NCBI GenBank assembly: GCA_023411035.1
Contig: JAEYPE010000046.1
Coordinates: 1 to 37,437, forward strand
Source of the DNA: Pseudomonadota bacterium
Lineage (GTDB): Bacteria; Pseudomonadota; Alphaproteobacteria; Azospirillales; Azospirillaceae
Direction: 5' to 3'
DNA length: 37,437 nucleotides
This document shows positions 8,651 through 17,628 of this stretch, in pieces. Within the stretch, counting starts at the first letter, position 1. Every line of letters begins with the position of its first letter. Under the pieces are notes generated by a model that was given only the letters and a program-made list of their open reading frames with translations, was not told where the DNA came from and searched no databases. A program made the translations under genes and the position numbers.

Positions 8651-9373
8651 ATGGACGTCCGGTTCACCACGGCGGGCGACACCGCCTTCAACGTGGAGTT
8701 CGGGGAGGGCATCGACCGCCCGACCAACGCCCGCGTCATGGCCCTGCACGCCCGGCTGAAGTCCGCCGCCGTGCCGGGCCTGGTGGAGACGGTGCCCGCC
8801 TTCCGCTCCCTCCTGGTGGTCTACGATCCGGTGGCGACCAGCCGCCGGGAGGTGCAGGCCGCCGTGGAGGCCGAACTGGCCCATGCCGGGGAAGCATCGG
8901 CGTCGGGGACCCTGTGGCGCCTGCCCGTCTGCTACGACCCGGACCTGGGACCCGACCTTGCGGAGCTGTCCGCCGCGCTGGGTCTGACGGCGGAGCGGCT
9001 GATCGACCTGCACGGATCGACCGAGTATTTCGTCTACATGCTGGGATTCATGCCGGGCTTCGCCTACATGGGCGACCTGCCGTTGGAACTGGAAAAGCCG
9101 CGCCGGAGCGAGCCGCGGGTGCGCGTTCCGGCGGGCTCCGTCGCCACCGCCGGGCGGCTGACCACCGTCTACCCATGGGAAAGCCCCGGCGGCTGGCACC
9201 TGATCGGGCGCTGCCCGGTGCCGCTCTACGACGGCGCCCGTCCCTCCCCGGTCCTGCTGGCCGCGGGCGACCGGGTGCGGTTCGAGGCGGTGGACCGCGC
9301 CCGTTTCGACGCCCTGTCCGCAGAGGCCGCCGCGGGGCGCTTCGACCCCGGCCCGCTGAGGGTCTCGCCATGA
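8651..9373 (+). CDS. pxpB: 5-oxoprolinase subunit PxpB (KipI-like)
   Basis: One of three proteins of the widespread prokaryotic ATP-dependent 5-oxoprolinase, which opens 5-oxoproline (pyroglutamate) to glutamate. At 240 residues it has the family length; motifs include YMLGFMPGFAYMGDLP, RVRVPAGSVATAG and YPWESPGGWHLIGR. The in-frame region upstream of 8651 overlaps dctM in another phase, and the ATG at 8651 gives the expected N-terminus (MDVRFTTAGDTAFNVEFG). Its stop overlaps the pxpC start by four bases. The Bacillus homologue KipI was first described as an inhibitor of a sporulation kinase, so older annotations may read kinase inhibitor; the operon makes the enzyme role clear. Confidence 0.94.
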   Translation: MDVRFTTAGDTAFNVEFGEGIDRPTNARVMALHARLKSAAVPGLVETVPAFRSLLVVYDPVATSRREVQAAVEAELAHAGEASASGTLWRLPVCYDPDLGPDLAELSAALGLTAERLIDLHGSTEYFVYMLGFMPGFAYMGDLPLELEKPRRSEPRVRVPAGSVATAGRLTTVYPWESPGGWHLIGRCPVPLYDGARPSPVLLAAGDRVRFEAVDRARFDALSAEAAAGRFDPGPLRVSP

Positions 9374-10455
9374 GCGCCCCCTGCCTGACGGTCGTCCGGC
9401 CGGGCCTGTTCGCCACCATCCAGGACTTGGGCCGCTTCGGTTATCAGGAACTCGGCATGCCGGTGGCGGGTGCGCTGGACCCCATCGGCCTGCGCCTCGC
9501 CAACGCGCTGGTCGGCAACCAAGCGGGCGCGGCGGGGGTGGAAATCGCCCTGCTCGGCCCCGCGCTGAAGGTGGAGGCGGACGGCGTGCGCATCGCCGTG
9601 GCCGGTCCCATGGCGCTGAGCCTGGAGCGCGAGGGACAGCCGCCGTCACCGCTGGAGCCTTACCGCAGCCATACCCTGTCCCGTGGCGACGTGCTGAAGC
9701 TGGGTGCCGTCACCGGGGCGGCGGTCGCCTATCTGGCGGTGGCCGGCGGCTTCGCCCTGGAACCCTTCCTGGGCAGCCTGTCCACCTATGTGCGCGCCGG
9801 CATCGGGCCGTTGGGGGGCAAGCCGCTGGGCGACGGGACGCGCCTGCCGCTCAACCGCAACGACGCCCCGCCGGGCGCCGACGTGGAACTGCCGGAGCCG
9901 CCCGACTACGGCGGCGGCCCGTTGCGGGTGGTGCTCGGCCCGCAGGAGGACCGCTTCGCGGCGGAGGCGCTGGAGACCTTTCTGTCCGCCACCTACCGCG
10001 TCGGCAAGGACGCCGACCGCATGGGTCTGCGGCTGGAAGGCCCGGCGCTGGCCCACAGGGGCTTTGCCGACATCCCGTCGGACGGTCTGGTCACCGGGTC
10101 GATCCAGGTGCCGGGCAACGGCCAGCCGATTTTGCTGCTCAACGACCACCAGACGGCGGGCGGCTACGCCAAGATCGCCACGGTGATCTCCGCCGACCTG
10201 CCCCGCGTCGGGCGGCTGAGCCCCGGCGGCACCCTCGCCTTTCGCGCCGTCACGGTGGAGGAGGCGGAAGCCATCCGGCGGCGCCAGGAGCAGACCGTCG
10301 CGGCCTGGGTCCGCGCCATCCGCCCGGTGCGTCCGGCGGGCGGCGTGGATCTGGAGGCGCTCTACGCGGAAAACCTCGTGTCCGGGATCGTCGACGCCAT
10401 CAACGGCAACGGCGACGTGCTGAGCCGGGAAACCATGTGCGGGAGGGCACCATGA
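9370..10455 (+). CDS. pxpC: 5-oxoprolinase subunit PxpC (KipA-like)
   Basis: A 361-residue partner of PxpB. The beginning, VVRPGLFATIQDLGRFGYQ followed by GMPVAGALDP, is the family signature, and GPQEDRF, SDRMG-like KDADRMGLRLEGP, SDGLVTGSIQVPGNGQPI and DHQTAGGYAKIATV follow in the usual order. The ATG at 9370 overlaps the pxpB stop (ATGA type), and its own stop overlaps the pxpA start in the same way, so equal amounts of the three subunits are likely. Annotation as urea amidolyase-related or biotin-dependent carboxyltransferase is a common mislabel for this family. Confidence 0.94.
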   Translation: MSAPCLTVVRPGLFATIQDLGRFGYQELGMPVAGALDPIGLRLANALVGNQAGAAGVEIALLGPALKVEADGVRIAVAGPMALSLEREGQPPSPLEPYRSHTLSRGDVLKLGAVTGAAVAYLAVAGGFALEPFLGSLSTYVRAGIGPLGGKPLGDGTRLPLNRNDAPPGADVELPEPPDYGGGPLRVVLGPQEDRFAAEALETFLSATYRVGKDADRMGLRLEGPALAHRGFADIPSDGLVTGSIQVPGNGQPILLLNDHQTAGGYAKIATVISADLPRVGRLSPGGTLAFRAVTVEEAEAIRRRQEQTVAAWVRAIRPVRPAGGVDLEALYAENLVSGIVDAINGNGDVLSRETMCGRAP

Positions 10456-11243
10456 CCATCACCGTGAACCTGAACGCCGACCTGGGCGAGGGTTTCGGCG
10501 CCTACGACATCGGCGACGACGAGTCCATGCTGGGCATCGTCGCCTCCGCCAACATCGCCTGTGGCTTCCATGCGGGCGACCCGCTGGTGATGACGCGCAC
10601 CGTGAAGAACGCGGTGGCGAAGGGCGTCAGCCTGGGCGCGCACCCCTCCTACCCCGACCTTCAGGGCTTCGGGCGCCGCCCGCTGCGCATGTCGGCAGCG
10701 GAGGTGGAGGCCATGGTGGCCTATCAGATCGGCGCGCTGATGGGCATCGCGGCGGGCTGCGGCGGGCGGGTCACCCATGTGAAGCCTCACGGCGCGCTGA
10801 ACAACATGGCGGCGGTGGACAACGGGCTCGCCATGGCGATCGGGCGGGCGATCAAGGGCGTCGATCCCTCGCTGATCTATCTCGCCACCGCCGGGTCGGA
10901 GATGGCGCGGGCCGGACGGGCGCTGGGCCTGCCCACGGCGGAAGAGGTCTTCGCCGACCGCGCCTACGACGACGACGGCAACCTCGTGCCGCGCGGCCAG
11001 CCCGGCGCGATGATCCACGATCCGGATCTGGCCGCCGCCAACGTGCTGCGCATGCTGGAGGAGGGCGTGATCCTGTCGGTCACCGGCAAGCGGATTCCCT
11101 GCACCGTCCATTCCGTCTGCGTTCATGGCGACGAGCCGAGCGCCGTCGCCATGGCCGGCAACCTGCGCCGGACGCTGGAGGCCAAGGGCGTGCGGATCGT
11201 CCCCCTTCCGGAGATGCTGCCGGAGATGCGCGACCGCATTTAG
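10452..11243 (+). CDS. pxpA: 5-oxoprolinase subunit PxpA (LamB/YcsF family)
   Basis: A 263-residue LamB/YcsF-family protein, the third part of the 5-oxoprolinase. Family motifs are intact: NLNADLGEGFGAYDIGDDE, SANIACGFHAGDP, GAHPSYPDLQGFGRR, HVKPHGALNNMA and TVHSVCVHGDEP. The ATG at 10452 has GGGAGGG a few bases upstream and overlaps the pxpC stop; an earlier in-frame ATG at 10437 would add only five residues and lacks a site. It closes the operon, ten bases before the stop of the convergent histidine kinase gene, with no visible terminator between them. Confidence 0.95.
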   Translation: MTITVNLNADLGEGFGAYDIGDDESMLGIVASANIACGFHAGDPLVMTRTVKNAVAKGVSLGAHPSYPDLQGFGRRPLRMSAAEVEAMVAYQIGALMGIAAGCGGRVTHVKPHGALNNMAAVDNGLAMAIGRAIKGVDPSLIYLATAGSEMARAGRALGLPTAEEVFADRAYDDDGNLVPRGQPGAMIHDPDLAAANVLRMLEEGVILSVTGKRIPCTVHSVCVHGDEPSAVAMAGNLRRTLEAKGVRIVPLPEMLPEMRDRI

Positions 11244-11253
11244 CCGGTCCGCC

Positions 11254-14200
11254 TCACTCCGCCGCCTGAAGGGTGCGTTCCATGGCCCCGGCAAGCTGGC
11301 GCGGGGTCACCGGCTTGTGCATCAGGCCGAAGCCGTGGCGCACGGCGTCGCGCTGGCATTCCGGCCCGGTTTCCCCGGTGACGATGATGGCCGGGATGTC
11401 GGCGTCGAACAGCCGCCGGATGTCCAGGATGGCGTCGGTGCCCACCTTGCCCTCGCGCAGGCGGTAGTCGGCGATGACGATGTCCGGCTTGCGGTTCACC
11501 GCCCGCAGCTTGTCCACCGCCTGCTCGCCCGAGCCGGCGATCAGCACCTCGTACCCCCATTCGCGCAGGATGGCCTGAAGGCCGAGCAGCACGATGGCAT
11601 CGTCGTCGACGACCATGGCCAACCGTTCGGTGCCGCCTGCCGCCGCGGGGCCGAGCGCCGCCGCATGCGCCTCAACGGGCTTCGACGTCTTGCCCAGTGG
11701 CACCTCGATGGAGAAGACGGAGCCCTGTCCGGGGCTGGACCGGACGGTCACCGGATGGTCCAGAAGCTGCCCGATGCGCTGCACGATGGCGAGCCCCAGC
11801 CCAAGCCCCTGGCTGCGGTCGCGCTCCGGGTTGCCGACCTGATGGAACTCCTCGAAAATGCGGGGAAGATGCTCGCTCGGAATGCCGATGCCGGTATCGG
11901 ACACGTCGATGCTCATGCGGTCGCCGGCGACGGTGCAGGTGATGGAGATGCCGCCCCGCTCCGTGTAGCGGATCGCGTTCTCCACAAGGTTCCGGATCAT
12001 GCGGCCGAGCAGAACCCGGTCGGAGCGGACATTCTGCGGGCACCCCTCCATCCGCCACTCGAGCCCCTTGCTGCGGGCGGCCGGCGCATAGCCCGCCGCG
12101 ATGTGGTCGAGCAGGAGCGCGATGGGGAAATCCTCCAGCGTCGGATTGACCACCCCCGCGTCCAGACGCGACACGTCGAGCAGGCTGTCCAGCAACCCTT
12201 TCAGCGCGTCCAGCCCGCTTTCCAGGTGACGCAGCGCCATCAGGCCCTTTTCGCCCTGCACATGGCCGTGCAGCGCGCCGGAGAACAGGAACAGCGACTG
12301 CAATGGCTGGCGCAGGTCGTGGCTGGCCGAGGCGAGGAACTTCGACTTGGACAGGGCGGCCCGCTCCGCCTCCTCCTTGGCGCGGCGCAGGGCGTCTTCG
12401 GTTTCCAGCCGGTCGGTGATGTCGGTGTTCGTGCCGAACCACAGCACGATGGCGCCGTCGGCACCGCGCACCGGCAGCGCGCGCGACAGGAACCAGCGGT
12501 AGGCGCCGTCCCTGCCGGCCATGGGGAAGGTGTCCTCCCACGGCTCCCCCGTGCTGAAGGAGCGCCGGAGGCTGGCCGTCACGCGCTCCGCATGGTCGTG
12601 GGGAAGGATGCCGGCCCAGAGGGGGGCGGGCGTGCCGTCCTCCGCCGCGGGAGAGGCGTTGACGGCCTTGGCGCCGGTGTAATCATACCAGCGCCGGTTG
12701 TACCAGAAGATGCGTCCGTCCGGGCGGGCCATCCAGGCGAGCTGCGGGATCGAATCGGCCATCGTGCGGAAGCGCAGCCCGACCTCCTCCGCCTCCTCCT
12801 TCGCCGCCTGCATGGCGTTGCGCGCCTCCAGGATGTCGGTGATGTCGGTCGAGGTGCCGAACCACCGCTCCTCCCTGCTTTCCGGATCGGTGATCGGCAA
12901 CGCGCGCTGCTTGAACCAGCGGTACACGCCGTCGGCGCGGCGGATGCGCGCTTCGGTGTCGAAGATCGTCCGCTGCCCGACCGCCTGCGCCCAGACCGCG
13001 GAGAGGTGCTCCCGGTCGTCGGGATGGATGGCCTCGGACCAGCCGAAGCCACATCCCTCTTCCGCCGTCTGGCCGGTATAGGACAGCCACTGCCGGCTGA
13101 GGAAGTCACAGGTGCCGTCCGCCCGGCAGGTCCAGACCATCTGGGGCAGCGCTTCCAGAAGCGTCCGGTACCGGTGTTCGCTGGCCCGCAGCGCCGCCTC
13201 CGCCGCACGGTGGGCGGAGACGTCCCGGAAGTAGATGGAGAGTCCCCCACCCGCCTGCGGGTAGACGTTGTACATGGTCCGACGGTGGAATATCCCGGAC
13301 AGCGCCTCGAACTCACGCGGCTGCTGGTCGTTGATGGCGGCTTCGAACGTCTTGATGATCTGATTGCCCGCCACTTCCGGGAACAGGTCCAGCAGACGCT
13401 GGCCGATCAATTCCTCGCGAGGGCGCCCGAACTGTTCAAGGGCGCGCTTGTTGACGTAGGTGATGCGCCAGTCGCGGTCGATGGCGTAGAAGGCGTCGCC
13501 GATGCTTTCCAGAATCTGTTTCGCCTCCGCCACCGCGCGCTCCAGCGCGCGTTCGGCCAGAAGGCGCTTGCTGATGTCCTGGAAATAGACGCCCAGCCCA
13601 TCCGCCGACGGAAAGACCCGCAGGAAAAGCCAGACGCCGAGAGGCGCGAAGAAGGCTTCGAACTCGTCGGGACGGCGGTTCTTCATGGCGTCGTGCAGAC
13701 GGTCCCAGACCGCGGTTCCCGTGGCTTCGGGAAAGGCTTCCCACAGCGGATTCCCGGTCAGGTCGCGCCCGCCGCCGAGCAGGCTGCGCGCCCGGCCGTT
13801 CATGAAGACGATCCGCCACGTACGGTCAAGTTCGCAGACGCCGTCCGTCGTGCTTTCCAGGATGGCGTGGGACCGCCGGTCGGCCTCCGCCGCCGCTTCC
13901 GCCACCATGGCGCGCTGCTCCGCGGCCTCCCGGCGGGCGTGGGAGCGGGCCAGTATCCAGGCGAGCAGGGCGGCCACCGCCAGAGCCCCCAGCCCGCCGC
14001 CCGTAACCATGTAGACGGTGCGCCGCGCCGCCGCCTGGATGGGCGCGGCCGGAGCGCCGAGAGCCAGCATCCAGCCTGGCGCGGCCATGGAAGTGGCCTT
14101 CGCCGTAAGAGCCGCCTCACCGTTCCGGGTGTTCGCGATGAAGAATTCCCTGTCGCCCTTCAGTGCCATGGCCAGGGACTCGTGCGCCGGTTCACCGATC

Positions 14201-14844
14201 TCCGGGTCGATCGGATCGTTGGACCGGCCGCGGACGATGACGCGCCCATCCGCATCGAAAAGACCGACGAACCAGCCGGGGCCCACGATCTGATCCATCA
14301 GAACCCGGTTCAGGGACCAGGCCCGCACATAGGCGGTCAGGACCATGCGCACCTCGCCGTTGCCGAAGACCGGCACGCTGACCGCCACGACCGGCTCGAT
14401 CCGGTTGGCCGGATCGATGATGATGCCGCTGACCGAGACCTCTCCCGACCGGAACACCCTGTCCGCCTGGGCGGCGCGGGCGGCGGGGTCGATGCCGTCG
14501 GCCTCCGGTTCTTGCGGGCGGTGGATCAGATGCTCGTTTCCGTCGCGTTCGTACAGGTCCAGCGCTATCCAGTCCGGGCGCTGACGAAGAATGCGCTCCG
14601 CACGTTCATCCCAGACGGACAGGTCGCCGATCTCCAGCGACCGGGCGGTGGCCATGATCTCCAGGGCGCTGCGCGTCATCAGGACGCGCGCGTCCACCGT
14701 CTGGACCGCCGCGTCCGTGGCGTGGCGGATCAACGCCTCCACCGATCGCTTCTCCTGGCGGTCGACCAGCATGATCGAGGCCACAGCAAAGGCCACGAGC
14801 GGAAGAAGCGCCAGCAAGGCCACAAAGGGAAGACGAAGGCGCAT
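11254..14844 (-). CDS. Hybrid sensor histidine kinase, Cache + four PAS + receiver
   Basis: A 1196-residue membrane sensor kinase. In order: helix 1 (about 6–26), an extracytoplasmic Cache-like sensor (about 30–265), helix 2 (about 273–296), a linker coiled coil, four PAS or PAS-like domains starting near 322, 445, 565 and 691 (the last two with the W-TG-T-DITD PAC ending), a HisKA domain with phospho-acceptor His842 in SASHDLRQPLQ, an HATPase domain (RNLVENAIRYT N-box, DTGIGIP, GLGLGLAIV), and a receiver domain with Asp1080–1082 acidic pocket and phospho-acceptor Asp1126. All catalytic residues are present. No separate response regulator is next to it, so its phosphoryl target is elsewhere. 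The ligand is unknown. I see no strong ribosome site at the ATG. Confidence 0.95.
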   Translation of the reverse strand: MRLRLPFVALLALLPLVAFAVASIMLVDRQEKRSVEALIRHATDAAVQTVDARVLMTRSALEIMATARSLEIGDLSVWDERAERILRQRPDWIALDLYERDGNEHLIHRPQEPEADGIDPAARAAQADRVFRSGEVSVSGIIIDPANRIEPVVAVSVPVFGNGEVRMVLTAYVRAWSLNRVLMDQIVGPGWFVGLFDADGRVIVRGRSNDPIDPEIGEPAHESLAMALKGDREFFIANTRNGEAALTAKATSMAAPGWMLALGAPAAPIQAAARRTVYMVTGGGLGALAVAALLAWILARSHARREAAEQRAMVAEAAAEADRRSHAILESTTDGVCELDRTWRIVFMNGRARSLLGGGRDLTGNPLWEAFPEATGTAVWDRLHDAMKNRRPDEFEAFFAPLGVWLFLRVFPSADGLGVYFQDISKRLLAERALERAVAEAKQILESIGDAFYAIDRDWRITYVNKRALEQFGRPREELIGQRLLDLFPEVAGNQIIKTFEAAINDQQPREFEALSGIFHRRTMYNVYPQAGGGLSIYFRDVSAHRAAEAALRASEHRYRTLLEALPQMVWTCRADGTCDFLSRQWLSYTGQTAEEGCGFGWSEAIHPDDREHLSAVWAQAVGQRTIFDTEARIRRADGVYRWFKQRALPITDPESREERWFGTSTDITDILEARNAMQAAKEEAEEVGLRFRTMADSIPQLAWMARPDGRIFWYNRRWYDYTGAKAVNASPAAEDGTPAPLWAGILPHDHAERVTASLRRSFSTGEPWEDTFPMAGRDGAYRWFLSRALPVRGADGAIVLWFGTNTDITDRLETEDALRRAKEEAERAALSKSKFLASASHDLRQPLQSLFLFSGALHGHVQGEKGLMALRHLESGLDALKGLLDSLLDVSRLDAGVVNPTLEDFPIALLLDHIAAGYAPAARSKGLEWRMEGCPQNVRSDRVLLGRMIRNLVENAIRYTERGGISITCTVAGDRMSIDVSDTGIGIPSEHLPRIFEEFHQVGNPERDRSQGLGLGLAIVQRIGQLLDHPVTVRSSPGQGSVFSIEVPLGKTSKPVEAHAAALGPAAAGGTERLAMVVDDDAIVLLGLQAILREWGYEVLIAGSGEQAVDKLRAVNRKPDIVIADYRLREGKVGTDAILDIRRLFDADIPAIIVTGETGPECQRDAVRHGFGLMHKPVTPRQLAGAMERTLQAAE

Positions 14845-15116
14845 GCCCGGTGTTCACAGACTGTTGATGCTGACCAATATAGACGGCCATTCCAGCCTCC
14901 TCCCACAGAATCCGCCCGACTATCAATAATTTCATGTTGTGAGACTTCAAATCCTTATACATCTCAAATGAAAGTTGGTTCCGTTGCAAAAGCGGTCCCG
15001 CAACGTGCACTTTGCCGCCGGGCGCTGCAGCCTTTGATTGTCCATAACCAATTATCGATGGCCGGGCTGCGGGAATTCGATTTGCCGCGGAGACGGCGGA
15101 CCCGCACACTGATGAG

Positions 15117-16382
15117 ATGCCTGATTCCATACCCCATTCCGCTTCCGCCAGCCGGAGCGGCGATATCCGCTTCGGCGAGTTCGTCGCGCTCATGGCCCTT
15201 CTGATGGCACTGACGGCGCTGTCCATCGACATCATGCTGGTCGCCCTGCCGGAGATCGCGCATTCCTTCGGCGTGGTGCGGGAGAACGACCGGCAGTTGG
15301 TCGTCACGTCCTACATGCTGGGCTTCGCCATCGGCCAGCCCTTCCACGGGCCGCTGTCCGACCGGTTCGGGCGCAAGCCGGTCCTGGCCGCCGGCCTCGT
15401 GATCTTCGCCATCGGGTCGCTGGGCGCGGTCTTCGCCCCAAGCTTCGCCACGCTGCTCGCCGCCCGCGCGCTCCAGGGCTTCGGGGCCGCCGCCCCGCGC
15501 GTCGTCGCCATGGCCATCGTGCGCGACCGCTTCGTCGGGCGCGAGATGGCGCGGGTGATGTCCTTCGTCATGATGATCTTCATCATCGTCCCGATCATCG
15601 CCCCGGCCCTGGGCGAGGGAATCCTGCAACTCGGGACCTGGCCCTGGGTGTTCGGGGTCCTGTTCCTGGCCGCCGCCGCCGCCTTCGTCTGGTCGATGCT
15701 GCGGCTGGCGGAAACCCGCGCGGCGGAGGACCGGATGCCGCTGTCCCCCGCCGCGCTCGGCCATGCCTTCCACAAGGTGGTGACGACGCGCGCGACGGTC
15801 GGCTACACCGCCGCCATGGGCCTGCTGTTCGGCGGGCTGCTGAGCTACGTCGGCAGCGCCCAACAGATTTTCGTGGACGTCTATGGGCTGGGGACGATGT
15901 TCCCGGTGGCTTTCGGCGCGATTGCGGGCGTGATGGCGCTGGCCTCCCTGGTGAATGCGCGGCTGGTCGGACGGGTCGGCATGCACCGGGTGTCCCACGC
16001 GGCCCTGATCGGTTACGTGCTGGCCGGTGCCGTCATGACCGTCCTGGGCTTCCCGGAGCACCCGCCGCTGATCGGCCTCGGCCTGTTCATGGCGGCCATC
16101 TTCTTCTGCTTCGGCCTGATCGCCCCCAACTTCAACGCCATGGCGATGGAGCCGCTGGGCCATGTGGCGGGCATGGGCTCGTCCTTCGTGGGCTTCTTCA
16201 GCACGGCCATGGCGGCGGTGGTCGGCTGGCTCGTCGGCCAGTCCTTCGACGGCACCGTGCGCCCGCTGACGATCGGCTTCACGGTGTTGGGCGTGCTGGC
16301 GCTGCTGACCGTGCTGCTGACGGAGCGCGGGACCCTGATGCGCTCCACCCACGCCGCCCCGGCGCATCAGCCGGGGGATTGA
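15117..16382 (+). CDS. MFS exporter, Bcr/CflA drug-resistance type
   Basis: A 421-residue major facilitator protein with twelve predicted helices. Helix 1 carries LMALTALSIDIMLVALPEI, typical of Bcr/CflA exporters (DHA1 12-helix group), and motif A appears after helix 2 around residues 78–89 (GPLSDRFGRKPV). RALQGFGAAAPRVVAMAIVRD fits motif-B/helix-4 of this group. Likely a proton-driven exporter of drugs or small metabolites. The ATG at 15117 has only a weak purine stretch upstream (CTGATGAG). It is divergent from the hybrid kinase across 272 bases of relatively AT-rich DNA, so control by that kinase is possible but not shown. Confidence 0.92.
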   Translation: MPDSIPHSASASRSGDIRFGEFVALMALLMALTALSIDIMLVALPEIAHSFGVVRENDRQLVVTSYMLGFAIGQPFHGPLSDRFGRKPVLAAGLVIFAIGSLGAVFAPSFATLLAARALQGFGAAAPRVVAMAIVRDRFVGREMARVMSFVMMIFIIVPIIAPALGEGILQLGTWPWVFGVLFLAAAAAFVWSMLRLAETRAAEDRMPLSPAALGHAFHKVVTTRATVGYTAAMGLLFGGLLSYVGSAQQIFVDVYGLGTMFPVAFGAIAGVMALASLVNARLVGRVGMHRVSHAALIGYVLAGAVMTVLGFPEHPPLIGLGLFMAAIFFCFGLIAPNFNAMAMEPLGHVAGMGSSFVGFFSTAMAAVVGWLVGQSFDGTVRPLTIGFTVLGVLALLTVLLTERGTLMRSTHAAPAHQPGD

Positions 16383-16399
16383 CGTGGACGACGGGACCG

Positions 16400-16428
16400 G
16401 ACGGCAAGGCGCCTCTTTCCTTGCCGTC
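16400..16428 (+). terminator. Hairpin downstream of the MFS gene
   Basis: GACGGCAAGG and CCTTGCCGTC make a perfect 10-bp stem around a nine-base loop, starting 18 bases after the MFS stop codon. There is no T-run after it, so it may be a terminator or an mRNA-stabilising hairpin between this gene and the LysR gene. Confidence 0.55.
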
Positions 16429-16511
16429 GATGTGTCCGATTCGGCATAACGTCAGCGCCCCCGGACAAGAACGCTGAGCGGGCACCAGCCGTCCAGCGCG
16501 GGGAGGAAGCC

Positions 16512-17444
16512 GTGTTCCGCAAATTCGTCTATCTGCTGGCCCTGGCGCGCGAGCAGCATTTCGGCCGGGCGGCGGAGGCGTGCCACGTCTCCCAGCCGAC
16601 CCTGTCCAACGCCATCCGCCAGCTCGAGGACGAGTTGCGCGTGCCCATCGTGGAGCGCGGCCAGAAGTTTTCGGGCTTCACGCCGGAAGGGCTGAAGGTG
16701 CTGGAGTACGCCCGCCGCATCGTCGCGGAGCGGGACGGGCTGTACCAGGAGCTGACGGCGCTAGGCCAGGGCCTGTCCGGCCATCTGCGCATCGGCGCCA
16801 TCCCCACCGCCCTGCCCGCCGTTCCCCATGTGCTGGCCCGCTTCGCCGAGCGCTACCCGCAGATCCGTTCCAGCGTGCGGTCGCTCAGCTCGCGGGACAT
16901 CCAGCGGGAACTTGACGGGTTCGAGCTGGACGCCGCCGTCACCTATCTGGACAACGAGCCGCTGAGCAACGTCCGCACCGTGCCGATGTTCTCGGAGCGC
17001 TACTTCCTGCTGGCCCAGCGCCGCCAGATCCGGGAAGGGACCACCAGCATCCGCTGGGTGGATGCGGCGGACCTGCCGCTGTGCCTGCTGACCCCGGACA
17101 TGCAGAACCGCCGCATCGCCGATTCCGCCTTCCGCATGGCCGACCGGACGGTGGTTCCGCTGATGGAGACGAACTCCATCGTCACCATCTACACCATCGT
17201 GCGCAGCGGTCTGGCCGCCAGCGTGGTGCCCAGCCAGCTCCTGACGCTGGTCGCCCGCCATCCCGATCTGGTCGCCCTGCCCCTGACCGAGCCGGACCTG
17301 ACCTACGCCGTCGGACTCGTCTACGCCGACCGCGAGCCGCCGGCCCCGCTCGCCAAGGCGCTCGCCGCCGTCGCGGCGGAGCCCGGTCTGGCCGAGCGCG
17401 TGCGCGCCCTGACCGACGAGGCGCTGGCCCCCTGGGGCCTGTAA
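16512..17444 (+). CDS. fdsR: LysR-type regulator of the formate dehydrogenase operon
   Basis: A 310-residue LysR-family protein. The winged helix-turn-helix is at about residues 1–62 (FGRAAEACHVSQPTLSNAIR), followed by the two-lobed effector domain from about 90 (LRIGAIPTALPAVPHVLARF onward). The start is GTG at 16512, with GGGAGG about six bases upstream. It lies directly before fdsG on the same strand, with 184 bases between that contain an ATAG-N7-CTAT inverted repeat. In Cupriavidus necator a LysR-type protein, FdsR, controls the fds operon; the same name is used here on position and family, not on a sequence comparison. The effector, perhaps formate, is unknown. Confidence 0.85.
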   Translation: MFRKFVYLLALAREQHFGRAAEACHVSQPTLSNAIRQLEDELRVPIVERGQKFSGFTPEGLKVLEYARRIVAERDGLYQELTALGQGLSGHLRIGAIPTALPAVPHVLARFAERYPQIRSSVRSLSSRDIQRELDGFELDAAVTYLDNEPLSNVRTVPMFSERYFLLAQRRQIREGTTSIRWVDAADLPLCLLTPDMQNRRIADSAFRMADRTVVPLMETNSIVTIYTIVRSGLAASVVPSQLLTLVARHPDLVALPLTEPDLTYAVGLVYADREPPAPLAKALAAVAAEPGLAERVRALTDEALAPWGL

Positions 17445-17500
17445 ACGTGGGATCTCCAAAAAGGGCTATGATCGCAATGGCATAACCGTGCGATCCGTGT

Positions 17501-17523
17501 GGTGATAGCCAAACCCTATCACC
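17501..17523. promoter_or_regulatory. LysR-type operator upstream of fdsG
   Basis: GGTGATAG and CTATCACC are a perfect inverted repeat around CCAAACC, giving the classical LysR-box form ATAG-N7-CTAT, itself T-N11-A. It lies 105 bases before the fdsG ATG and just after the LysR gene. A poorer half-matching TATG-N10-CATA lies upstream at 17467–17484, where an activation or recognition sub-site would be expected. Confidence 0.65.
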
Positions 17524-17628
17524 GCATCAGAAAATCAAATTTGCGCGCCTCCCCCAATGTCCGCCACGCTGACGGACGAGACACGAACAAAGCGCCGCCG
17601 ATCCAGGCTGGCGCAGGGGGAGGAGACC

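Noticed and set aside
8914..9369. An N-terminal extension of pxpC upstream of 9370
   Set aside because: It overlaps the whole C-terminal half of pxpB in another phase; the family N-terminus begins at 9370.
11125..15204. A 1359-codon open frame on the plus strand
   Set aside because: It is the antisense shadow of the hybrid kinase. High third-position GC keeps stops away; its product is low-complexity Arg/Gly/Ala/His sequence with no domain, while the minus strand has every kinase motif.
17524..17545. FNR-like box before fdsG
   Set aside because: AAAATCAAATTTG has only one usable half of TTGAT-N4-ATCAA.
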